From assembly GCA_964490175.1 (NCBI GenBank), contig CAZBAI010000002.1, positions 34,732 to 98,731 of the forward strand: a stretch of 64,000 bases of DNA, in the 5' to 3' direction. The notes beneath the pieces are model-generated. The model did no database searches. It was given only the letters and a program-made list of their open reading frames with translations, and had not been told where the DNA came from. The position numbers and the translations under genes were made by a program. The number at the start of each line of letters is the position of its first letter. Within the stretch, counting starts at the first letter, position 1. Below, piece by piece: positions 24,039 through 31,112 of this stretch. Source of the stretch: RGIG3077 sp964490175. Lineage in GTDB: Bacteria > Bacillota > Clostridia > Oscillospirales > Ruminococcaceae.

Positions 24039-24920
24039 ATGAACGGATTTGAGCGCACTCATCCGGCTGTTTTGGCGCTGTATTTTGTTTCTGTTATGCT
24101 CATTGTTATGTTTTCTTCAAACCCTTTTTTGAATATTATAGCGCTCATCGGTGCGCTTTCGTTTTATATATCATTGAATTTCGGCGCACATCTTGTAAAA
24201 GAACTCGGCTTTTCGGCTTTGCTGTTTTTGCTCGTTGCGCTGTCAAATCCCTTATTTTCGCACAAAGGCTCTACCGTTTTGTTTTTCTTTAACAATAATC
24301 CCATAACGCTTGAATCAACGCTTTGCGGAATCGGCAATGCAATTATGCTCAGTGCCGTTATATACTGGTTTAAATGCTTAAATTCGGTCTTGAATTGCGA
24401 AAAGCTTTTGTACCTGATCGGCGGCTTTGCCCCGAAAACCGCCTTGATTATATCCTCGTCACTGCGGTTTATTCCGCTTTTTAAATCACAAGGCGAAAAG
24501 ATTCAAAATGCACAGATTACAATGGGGCTGTATTCAAGTGACGCTTGGATCGATAAACTTTTCGGCAATGCACGTGTTTGCTCGGCGCTTATCACACAAA
24601 GTCTTGAAAATGCCGTTGATACAGGCAATTCGATGAAAGCACGTGGATACGGCTTGAAGCCGAGGACGCATTATTTATTTTGCCCTTTCAGGTTTCGTGA
24701 TGCCGTAATGCTTGTATTGCTGATTTTGGTTGATTTTTTTCTGTTTTATTCGCTGTATATGGGTGATTTTGAATTTATGTTTTATCCGCAGATTATTTAT
24801 GCGTTTCCGAGTGTTTTGTCCGTTTTTGCGTATATATTGTTTGCGCTATTGTGTCTGTTGCCGATTTTTTTGAGGATTAAGGAGGAGCTTGTATGGATAT
24901 ATTGCAAATCGAAAATTTAA
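24039..24920 (+). CDS. ECF transporter T component (EcfT), cobalamin operon
   Basis: A 293-residue EcfT-type membrane coupling protein with five or six hydrophobic helices. It carries the coupling-helix signature S-M-x-A-R-G-Y-G (NSMKARGYGLKP), which contacts the two ATPase domains. It transmits ATP hydrolysis to the S component. It is the first gene after the cobalamin riboswitch, and its end overlaps the ATPase gene by 28 bases. Presence of T, A-A' and S together makes this a dedicated (group I) ECF importer. GGGGGA precedes the ATG. Confidence 0.92.
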   Translation: MNGFERTHPAVLALYFVSVMLIVMFSSNPFLNIIALIGALSFYISLNFGAHLVKELGFSALLFLLVALSNPLFSHKGSTVLFFFNNNPITLESTLCGIGNAIMLSAVIYWFKCLNSVLNCEKLLYLIGGFAPKTALIISSSLRFIPLFKSQGEKIQNAQITMGLYSSDAWIDKLFGNARVCSALITQSLENAVDTGNSMKARGYGLKPRTHYLFCPFRFRDAVMLVLLILVDFFLFYSLYMGDFEFMFYPQIIYAFPSVLSVFAYILFALLCLLPIFLRIKEELVWIYCKSKI

Positions 24921-26590
24921 GCTTTTCCTACCCTTTAGCCAAAAGCAACGCTTTGTCCGATATTTGCTTTTCCGTAAAATCGGGCGAATTTGTTGTTGCC
25001 TGCGGCGAATCGGGCTGCGGTAAATCCACGCTTTTGCGCCTGATTAAAAGGGAAATCACACCGTATGGAAATATACAAGGGCGTATACTTTACAGCGGTG
25101 TTGAAACTTCAAAGCTTGAGCATAGAGTGTCGGCGGCGCAAATCGGATTTATTATGCAAAATCCCGAAAGTCAAATCGTTACCGATACGGTTCGGCATGA
25201 GCTGGCGTTTACGCTTGAGAGTTTAGGGTTTGATTCAAAGGTGATTCGGCGCAAAGTTGCCGAAACAGCGTGCTATTTTGGAATTGAGCATTTGTTTGAC
25301 AAAAAGACAGCCGAGCTTTCCGGCGGTGAAAAACAACTTGTAAATCTTGCTTCGATAATCGCCGCCGAGCCGAAAATCTTACTTCTTGACGAGCCGACTT
25401 CACAGCTTGACCCGATTGCCGCTTCAAATTTTATCGCCATGCTGAATAAGCTCAATCTTGAAACCGGTCTTACCGTAATTATTGTCGAACACAGGCTTGA
25501 AGAGCTTTTTGAAATCGCAGATAAAGTGCTTTTTATGAAAAACGGCAAAAATGTATTTTTCGGCAGCCCAAAACACTGCGCCGAATATTTTTCAAAAAAC
25601 TCAGAGGATAATGCAAAAAAAATTTTGCCGAGCGCCGTGCGCATATATACAGCGCTTGAAAATAACGGAAATTCGCCGCTGACGGTTAAATCCTGCCGTG
25701 AATATATATCACAAAATTATTCAAATAAAATAGATTCGCTTGAAATTTGCGAATATTGTCAAAGCGAGAAAAAAGCGTTAGAGTTTAAAGATGTGTATTT
25801 TCGCTATGGCAAAAATTCGCCCGATGTGCTCAAAGGCGCTTCGTTTTCGGTGGGAAAAGGCGAGCATTTCTGCCTTCTCGGCGGCAACGGCAGCGGCAAA
25901 ACGACCGTATTGAGCATTGCCGCACGGCTTTTAAAACCGTATCACGGCAAGGTGATGATAGATGGCAAAAACGCCGATAGCTTTTCAAAAAATAAGCTGT
26001 ATGACGGAAACATAGCGCTTTTGCCGCAAAATCCGCAGAATATATTTGTTGAAAAAACGTTATCTCGGGATTTGCTTTTGACCTGCAATGTTATGAAATA
26101 CACTCAAAGTGAAGCTTTTGACAGAATAACTCAGCTTGCCGAGCTTCTTGATATTGCGCATTTGCTTGATTCTCACCCATATGATTTGAGTGGCGGAGAA
26201 CAGCAAAAAGCGGCTTTGGCAAAGGTGCTGATTTTAAATCCCAAAATTTTGCTGCTTGATGAGCCTACAAAGGGTATTGACGCAATTGCAAAAGCAAAGC
26301 TTATTGAAATATTGAAAACTCTCAAAAGTAAGGGAATCACTGTTTTAAACGTTACTCATGATGTTGAATTTGCAGCGCAAAGCGCCGACCGTGTGGGAAT
26401 GCTGTTTGACGGTCAGCTTGTTTCAAGCGATACGCCGATTCGTTTCTTTTCGCAAAACAGCTTTTATACCACGGCGGCAAGCCGCATTGCCAAAGGAATA
26501 TATAAAAATGCGGTTTTGTGCGAGCACGTTGTTGAGCTTTGCCGAAAAAATAAAAATGCACAAATGGGTTTGCAAAATGAAAAAATATAA
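24893..26590 (+). CDS. Fused double ATP-binding protein of the ECF transporter (EcfA-A')
   Basis: A 565-residue protein with two complete ABC ATPase domains. Domain 1 (residues 1-235) has Walker A CGESGCGKST, Q-loop FIMQNPES, signature LSGGEKQ and Walker B ILLLDEPTSQLD. Domain 2 (about 295-540) has GGNGSGKTT, LLPQNPQN, LSGGEQQKA and ILLLDEPTKGID. The two halves power vitamin import through EcfT. A fused A-A' protein, instead of two genes, is common in dedicated ECF operons. The start overlaps ecfT and has AAGGAGG upstream. Confidence 0.95.
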   Translation: MDILQIENLSFSYPLAKSNALSDICFSVKSGEFVVACGESGCGKSTLLRLIKREITPYGNIQGRILYSGVETSKLEHRVSAAQIGFIMQNPESQIVTDTVRHELAFTLESLGFDSKVIRRKVAETACYFGIEHLFDKKTAELSGGEKQLVNLASIIAAEPKILLLDEPTSQLDPIAASNFIAMLNKLNLETGLTVIIVEHRLEELFEIADKVLFMKNGKNVFFGSPKHCAEYFSKNSEDNAKKILPSAVRIYTALENNGNSPLTVKSCREYISQNYSNKIDSLEICEYCQSEKKALEFKDVYFRYGKNSPDVLKGASFSVGKGEHFCLLGGNGSGKTTVLSIAARLLKPYHGKVMIDGKNADSFSKNKLYDGNIALLPQNPQNIFVEKTLSRDLLLTCNVMKYTQSEAFDRITQLAELLDIAHLLDSHPYDLSGGEQQKAALAKVLILNPKILLLDEPTKGIDAIAKAKLIEILKTLKSKGITVLNVTHDVEFAAQSADRVGMLFDGQLVSSDTPIRFFSQNSFYTTAASRIAKGIYKNAVLCEHVVELCRKNKNAQMGLQNEKI

Positions 26591-27269
26591 AAATATTTTA
26601 ACTATTGTATTGCTCGGATTATTCATTCCGCTTTTTACGGTTTTCGGGGCAATTGTATTCAAGCAGCGCCATTATGCCTTTATTTGCCTTTGCGTTGCGA
26701 TTATTTCCTGCGTTCCTCTGTTTTACGCCTTTGAACGTGCCGAGGCGACCTCAAAGGAGCTTGCGGTTCTTTCCGTTATGATTGCGCTTTCGGTTTGCGG
26801 CAGATTTATTTTTGCGGTTATTCCCGGATTTAAACCGATAACTGCCATTACCGTGATTTGTGCGATTCATCTCGGCAAAGAAGCCGGCTTTGTTGTAGGT
26901 GCGCTTTCCGCTGTTGTGTCGAATTTTTATTTCGGGCAAGGGCCGTGGACGCCTTTTCAAATGTTTGCATGGGGATTTTTGGGGCTTGCCGCAGGTCTTG
27001 CTTCCGAACCTTTAAAAAAAAGCAAGGTTGCACTGTGTATATACGGGGCGTTATCCGGCGTTATCTTTTCGCTGATTATGGATATTTGGACAACCCTTTT
27101 GATTGACGAAACCTTTAATCTTCAAAGATATATCGCCGCTGCTGTATCGGCATTGCCCTTTACAGTCGAATATGCGGTTTCCAATGTGATTTTTCTTTTG
27201 CTTTTGTCTAAACCTATCGGCGAAAAGCTTGAAAGAATTAAGATTAAATACGGTTTGTTTGCCGTTTAA
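26577..27269 (+). CDS. ECF transporter S component, predicted cobalamin/corrinoid binder
   Basis: A 230-residue integral membrane protein with six or more helices. Sequence landmarks of the CbrT-like/ECF S class are MIALSVCGRFIFAVIPGFKP, ITAITVICAIHLGKEAGFVV and NFYFGQGPWTPFQMFAWGF-LGLAAGL. It would bind substrate in the membrane and topple on EcfT. Substrate is inferred from the cobalamin riboswitch and from the DUF4430 proteins downstream. The ATG at 26577 overlaps the ATPase gene by 14 bases; an in-frame ATG at 26556 is possible. Confidence 0.88.
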   Translation: MKKYKNILTIVLLGLFIPLFTVFGAIVFKQRHYAFICLCVAIISCVPLFYAFERAEATSKELAVLSVMIALSVCGRFIFAVIPGFKPITAITVICAIHLGKEAGFVVGALSAVVSNFYFGQGPWTPFQMFAWGFLGLAAGLASEPLKKSKVALCIYGALSGVIFSLIMDIWTTLLIDETFNLQRYIAAAVSALPFTVEYAVSNVIFLLLLSKPIGEKLERIKIKYGLFAV

Positions 27270-27327
27270 AACGTTCAAATTCAGCCAAGCGCTGTTTTGA
27301 TATATTATGAGAAAGAGGTATAAAAAA

Positions 27328-28227
27328 ATGAAAAAATTACTTAGCACCGCAATTGCGCTTGCAATTGTTTCAACCGCTTCGGCTTTTTGTGCATCGGCAG
27401 CAGACGATGCGTCCGCATCGGTATACGTCACCGTGTCGAATAAAGGCGAGCTTGTTGCGATTTCGCAAAAAGTCAGCGTTACCGATATCGACAGTGACGG
27501 CGCTTTGACTGTAAATGATGCGCTTTATGCACTGCACGAGGATTCATATAGCGGCGGCGCTTCGGCGGGATACAGCTCATATACGGGCAGTTACGGGCTT
27601 TCTCTCGGTATGCTTTGGGGCGATAACAGCGGAAATTTCGGTTATTGTAAAAACAATACCATGTGCTTTTCGCTTGCCGATACCGTTGCCGACGGCGATT
27701 ATATAACGGCTTATATTTACAGCGATACCGATAATTATTCCGATATGTACACGTTTTTTGATGTAAACGAGCTTGAAGCCGAGCAGAAAAGCCAAATCAC
27801 GCTTACGCTTTCAGGTTTGGGCTATGACGATAATTGGAACAGCGTTACAAAGCCGGTTGAGGGTGCAAAAATCACGTTAAACGGCATTGAAACGGATTTT
27901 GTTACCGACGCACAGGGAAAAGTTACATTTTCGATTGAAGATTGCGGCGAATGTGTTATCAGTGCAAAATCCGATACACAGGTAATCGTGCCGCCCGTTT
28001 GCCTTGCCGATATCATTGAAACGCCTGATAATAACGAAGTGACAAGCACTAATCAGACAACCGCTTTAACCCAAACGCAGGCGCAAACAACAACCGCAAC
28101 CCAAGCTGCCGCAACGCCTAATACAGGTGAAGAAACAAGGACTGTGCAATGTGCGGCATTTGTGCTGTTTTGCGTTTTGGGCGTATCGGCAATTACCGTA
28201 TCCGCAAAATTAAAAAATGAAAAATAA
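27328..28227 (+). CDS. Surface-anchored DUF4430-like (transcobalamin beta-like) protein
   Basis: A 299-residue exported protein. Residues 1-24 are a signal peptide (KKLLSTAIALAIVSTASAFC-ASA). Residues 28-140 follow the DUF4430 layout: a lead strand (VYVTVSNKGELVAISQKVSV), an Asp-rich loop TDIDSDGALTVNDALYALHE, a G-x-x-G-Y-x-x-N-N segment, and VADGDYITAYIYSD. DUF4430 resembles the C-terminal beta domain of transcobalamin. Residues 170-230 look like an Ig/carboxypeptidase-regulatory repeat (VEGAKITLNGIETDFVTDAQ). A Thr/Gln/Ala-rich linker leads to TPNTGEE, a sortase-like signal, then a membrane helix and a basic tail. It lies 58 bases after the S component. A cell-wall corrinoid receptor is inferred. 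Confidence 0.78.
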   Translation: MKKLLSTAIALAIVSTASAFCASAADDASASVYVTVSNKGELVAISQKVSVTDIDSDGALTVNDALYALHEDSYSGGASAGYSSYTGSYGLSLGMLWGDNSGNFGYCKNNTMCFSLADTVADGDYITAYIYSDTDNYSDMYTFFDVNELEAEQKSQITLTLSGLGYDDNWNSVTKPVEGAKITLNGIETDFVTDAQGKVTFSIEDCGECVISAKSDTQVIVPPVCLADIIETPDNNEVTSTNQTTALTQTQAQTTTATQAAATPNTGEETRTVQCAAFVLFCVLGVSAITVSAKLKNEK

Positions 28228-29899
28228 GCTGCATTCTCTTTTGGCGCTGCTTGCTGCAATTGCGGTATTGTTAAATTTACCCGCATTGCAGCTGTGCGGT
28301 GCCGATATTTCCGATTCTGCCGACATAATAAACCAAATCACCGAATATAAGCTCAGCGAAGGCTCATATAATGATATTGAAGAGTGGATAAACGGTGCTT
28401 TAACGCAGTCTGCCGGAGTTGATTCGGAGTGGTATATAATCGGGCTGAGCCGAATCTGCGATTATGATTTTTCAAATTATCGCAAAGCTTTGGGTGAATA
28501 TTTAAGCGCAAATGAAATAGGTTCGGCTTCCTCACGCCAAAAATGCGCCCTTGCGCTGATTGCCGCAGGCGATACCGACGCTTTGTATATTCAAGAAACG
28601 CTTAATAATTCTATTGGCGAGCAGGGGATAATGAGCCTGATATTCGGCTTGCACCTTTTAAATAACGGATACATATCGCCGCAGTTTACTTTGCAGCAGG
28701 TAAAGCAACAGCTTTTGTCACTGCAATTGACTGACGGTGGCTTTGCCGTTATGGGCACTGTTTCGGATGTTGATACAACCGCCATGGCGATTTCGGCGCT
28801 TGCATCGTATTATGAAACCGATTCCGATGTTAAAGCTTGCATTGATACTGCAATTGAATTTCTTTCATCAAAGCAAAATGCTTTGGGTGATTTTTCAAGC
28901 TACGGCACTGATAATGCCGAAAGTACCGCACAGGTGCTTATAGCTCTTTCATCGCTTGGCATCGACGCTGTGAGCGATGTGCGGTTTATCAAAAATTCAA
29001 ACACTATATTTGATGCTCTTGCGCAATATAGTTTGCCAAGCGGCGGATTTTCGCATACAAAAGGCGGCGAAGTCAATGAGCTGGCAACGGTGCAGGTTTT
29101 TCTCGGTGCAATTTCTTATCGGCTTATGCTTGAAAACAACGCCTCGCTTTATGACTTTGCCGATAGATTTTGCGATGAAAGCGAGAGCGATAACGTTTCT
29201 CAAAGCGAATCTTCTTACATATCTAATTCTGATAAAGATGAACAGTCTGTTTTGACAACGCATGAAAGTCAAACACAAAGCGAAATTGATGTGCCAAGCG
29301 ATTCGGCAAATCTAAAAATTACGTCAAATTACAAGATATGGGCGATTTTGGCGATTTCGATTATTTGTCTTATTGTTTGCGTTGCGATGTTTGCATTAAA
29401 ACGGCGCAATTTTAAAAATTATATCGTTGTGATAATATTGGCGTTGCTATGCGTTATCTTTGTGCTTGCAACCGATTTTAAAACTGCCGATGAATTTTAC
29501 AATGCAAATTCTTCGCCTGACAGTTCAAAGTATGAAAACAGCGTTACAATTTCGATTAGTTGCGATGAAATAAAGGATAAAAATATATCGTATATTCCTG
29601 ATGACGGCATTATACTTAACGATACCGTCATTGGATTTTGTGACGGCGAAAGTGTGTATGATATTCTTTTGCGTGCGTCATCCCAAAACAAAATCCGCAT
29701 TGACGCAAGCGCTGTGGGCAAATCCGTTTATATCAAGGGCATTGCCGATATATATGAATTTGACTTCGGCGAGCTTTCCGGCTGGATGTATTATGTAAAC
29801 GACGAAAAGCCTTCTGTCGGGTGCGGCGAATATATTGTCTGTCAAGATGATGTAATCGAATGGGTTTATACCTGTGATTATACCGATAAGGACTTTTGA
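28217..29899 (+). CDS. Transcobalamin-like membrane protein: alpha/alpha repeats plus DUF4430
   Basis: A 560-residue exported protein. Signal peptide at 1-31. Residues 40-310 are helical prenyltransferase/terpenoid-cyclase-type repeats, recognisable from LQLTDGGFAVMGTVSDVDTT-AMAISALA, ALGDFSSYGTDNAESTAQVL and LPSGGFSHTKGG. Residues 320-365 are a Ser/Gln-rich linker. Two membrane helices follow (about 371-395 and 399-421). Residues 440-560 are a DUF4430 domain ending GELSGWMYYVNDEKPSVGCG and VICQDDVIEWVYTCDYT-like strands. An alpha6/alpha6 repeat domain plus this beta domain is the architecture of intrinsic factor and transcobalamin, except for the membrane hairpin between them. The start overlaps the preceding gene by 11 bases. 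Corrinoid capture is inferred. Confidence 0.82.
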   Translation: MKNKLHSLLALLAAIAVLLNLPALQLCGADISDSADIINQITEYKLSEGSYNDIEEWINGALTQSAGVDSEWYIIGLSRICDYDFSNYRKALGEYLSANEIGSASSRQKCALALIAAGDTDALYIQETLNNSIGEQGIMSLIFGLHLLNNGYISPQFTLQQVKQQLLSLQLTDGGFAVMGTVSDVDTTAMAISALASYYETDSDVKACIDTAIEFLSSKQNALGDFSSYGTDNAESTAQVLIALSSLGIDAVSDVRFIKNSNTIFDALAQYSLPSGGFSHTKGGEVNELATVQVFLGAISYRLMLENNASLYDFADRFCDESESDNVSQSESSYISNSDKDEQSVLTTHESQTQSEIDVPSDSANLKITSNYKIWAILAISIICLIVCVAMFALKRRNFKNYIVVIILALLCVIFVLATDFKTADEFYNANSSPDSSKYENSVTISISCDEIKDKNISYIPDDGIILNDTVIGFCDGESVYDILLRASSQNKIRIDASAVGKSVYIKGIADIYEFDFGELSGWMYYVNDEKPSVGCGEYIVCQDDVIEWVYTCDYTDKDF

Positions 29900-29917
29900 G
29901 AAAGGCAGTTGAACCTT

Positions 29918-30181
29918 ATGAATAAAAATGCTTTTTTCCAAAATACAGACTGCGAGTATTTTCCTTGTCACAGCGGCGTTTGCCTTGATGATTTTAACTG
30001 TATGTTTTGTTATTGTCCGCTGTATGTTCTCGGCGATGAATGCGGCGGAAAATACAAAATATTGCAAAGCGGCGTTAAAGATTGCTCGGATTGTGTTCTC
30101 TGCCACGGCAAGAATGCATACAGAGTGATTGAATCAAAATTTACGCAGATATCAAATATAGAGAGAAAAAACCGTAAATAA
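29918..30181 (+). CDS. Cys-rich small protein associated with cobamide metabolism
   Basis: An 87-residue cytoplasmic protein of the Cys-rich small-domain family (PF04071 by recall). The pattern is clear: FFQNTDCEYFPCHSG, DFNCMFCYCPLYVLGDECGG, and GVKDCSDCVLCHG. It has nine Cys plus His residues suited to metal binding. The family is commonly found beside cobalamin biosynthesis and salvage genes or fused to them; its biochemical role is unknown to me. It is the last gene of the cobalamin operon, 18 bases after the transcobalamin-like gene. The ATG at 29918 matches the usual family start; an in-frame TTG lies at 29909. Confidence 0.88.
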   Translation: MNKNAFFQNTDCEYFPCHSGVCLDDFNCMFCYCPLYVLGDECGGKYKILQSGVKDCSDCVLCHGKNAYRVIESKFTQISNIERKNRK

Positions 30182-30214
30182 ATGTGATTTATTAAAAATT
30201 TTTATCTTTATATA

Positions 30215-30243
30215 TTGACACAGCGCTACATATGTGATATAAT
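30215..30243 (+). promoter_or_regulatory. Promoter of the mntP leader
   Basis: TTGACA (30215-30220), 17 bases, TATAAT (30238-30243): full consensus, immediately upstream of the riboswitch. Confidence 0.75.
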
Positions 30244-30252
30244 ATCCGCCAT

Positions 30253-30385
30253 ATGAGGGAGTAGCAGGCGCTTAATCAGCGCAGCAAGTCAACATTCTAA
30301 CCTCTTAGATTGCAGAGGTTTGGCTTGCTTTAATTTGCAAGACTCATGCAAAGTCGGCTTGTGCCATGCGTGGGTTTTGTGTTTG
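30253..30385 (+). ncRNA. yybP-ykoY (Mn2+) riboswitch
   Basis: The leader starts with GAGGGAGTAGC, matching the invariant GGGGAGTAGC loop of the yybP-ykoY family. It also has the later TCAACATTC element and a helix CCTCT...AGAGG with AAGCAAGCC-type closure. It precedes mntP, a classic target. Mn2+ should switch expression on. The 3-prime end is approximate. Confidence 0.72.
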
Positions 30386-30393
30386 CTTAAAAA

Positions 30394-30434
30394 TGCCAAG
30401 CGTGGTTTTGCCGTGCTTGGTTTATTTTTATTTT
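30394..30434 (+). terminator. Riboswitch terminator before mntP
   Basis: A 10-bp stem with two G-T pairs (CCAAGCGTGG 30396-30405, CCGTGCTTGG 30411-30420) and a T-rich tail. It ends 16 bases before the mntP start. Confidence 0.72.
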
Positions 30435-30449
30435 AGCGGAGTGATGAAT

Positions 30450-31034
30450 ATGAATTTTGGTTTTGCTTTCTTTTTCAACAGTATTTTACTTGGCGTAGGG
30501 CTTGCAATGGATGCTTTTTCGGTTTCGCTTGCAAACGGTTTGAATGAACCTAAAATGAAAAAATCGAAAATGTGCGGAATTTCCGGCGTTTTTTGCGCAT
30601 TTCAATTTGCAATGCCGATGATTGGATGGATATGCGTTTCAACCATAGCACAGTATTTTAAGGCGTTTGAAAAATGCATTCCGTGGATTGCGCTTGTTTT
30701 GCTTTCATATATCGGCGGCAAAATGTTGTTTGAGGGCATAAAAAACAAAGGCGGCGATGAGAATTGCGCCGCTGTCGGAGTGGGAGCGCTTTTGTTGCAG
30801 GGCGTTGCCACTTCTATCGACGCTTTATCCGTAGGATTTACCATTGCCGATTACGACCTGCCGCACGCTTGCTGTGCCTGCCTTTTAATCGGTGCGGTTA
30901 CATTTTTGATTTGTTTTGCAGGGCTTGCAATCGGAAAAAAAGCCGGCACAAGACTTGCGGGAGGCGCAGGGATTCTCGGCGGTTCGATACTTATATTTAT
31001 CGGGCTTGAAATATTTATATCGGGCGTTATGTAA
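30450..31034 (+). CDS. mntP: MntP-family manganese efflux pump
   Basis: A 194-residue membrane protein with six helices in two repeats. Each repeat has the family Asp motif: GVGLAMDAFSVSLANGL in helix 1 and GVATSIDALSVGFTIADYD in helix 4. The C-terminal GILGGSILIFIGLEIFI helix is also typical. It exports Mn2+ from the cytoplasm. The ATG at 30450 has GCGGAG 8 bases upstream; an ATG at 30444 is too close to that site. The Mn-type riboswitch and terminator in front provide the expected feed-forward control. Confidence 0.95.
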   Translation: MNFGFAFFFNSILLGVGLAMDAFSVSLANGLNEPKMKKSKMCGISGVFCAFQFAMPMIGWICVSTIAQYFKAFEKCIPWIALVLLSYIGGKMLFEGIKNKGGDENCAAVGVGALLLQGVATSIDALSVGFTIADYDLPHACCACLLIGAVTFLICFAGLAIGKKAGTRLAGGAGILGGSILIFIGLEIFISGVM

Positions 31035-31067
31035 AAAATCACATATACAATACATATAGCGAAAATG

Positions 31068-31109
31068 CAAAAAACAGAGCTGTAAAAACCTTACACAGCT
31101 CTGTTTTTA
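31068..31109. terminator. Bidirectional terminator
   Basis: A stem AACAGAGCTGT with ACAGCTCTGTT, A-run before and T-run after. It serves mntP and the convergent GH13 gene. Confidence 0.85.
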
Positions 31110-31112
31110 ATT

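Noticed and set aside
24039..27269. Cobalt importer CbiMNQO
   Set aside because: There is no CbiM or CbiN sequence. The S component and downstream proteins fit corrinoid uptake better.
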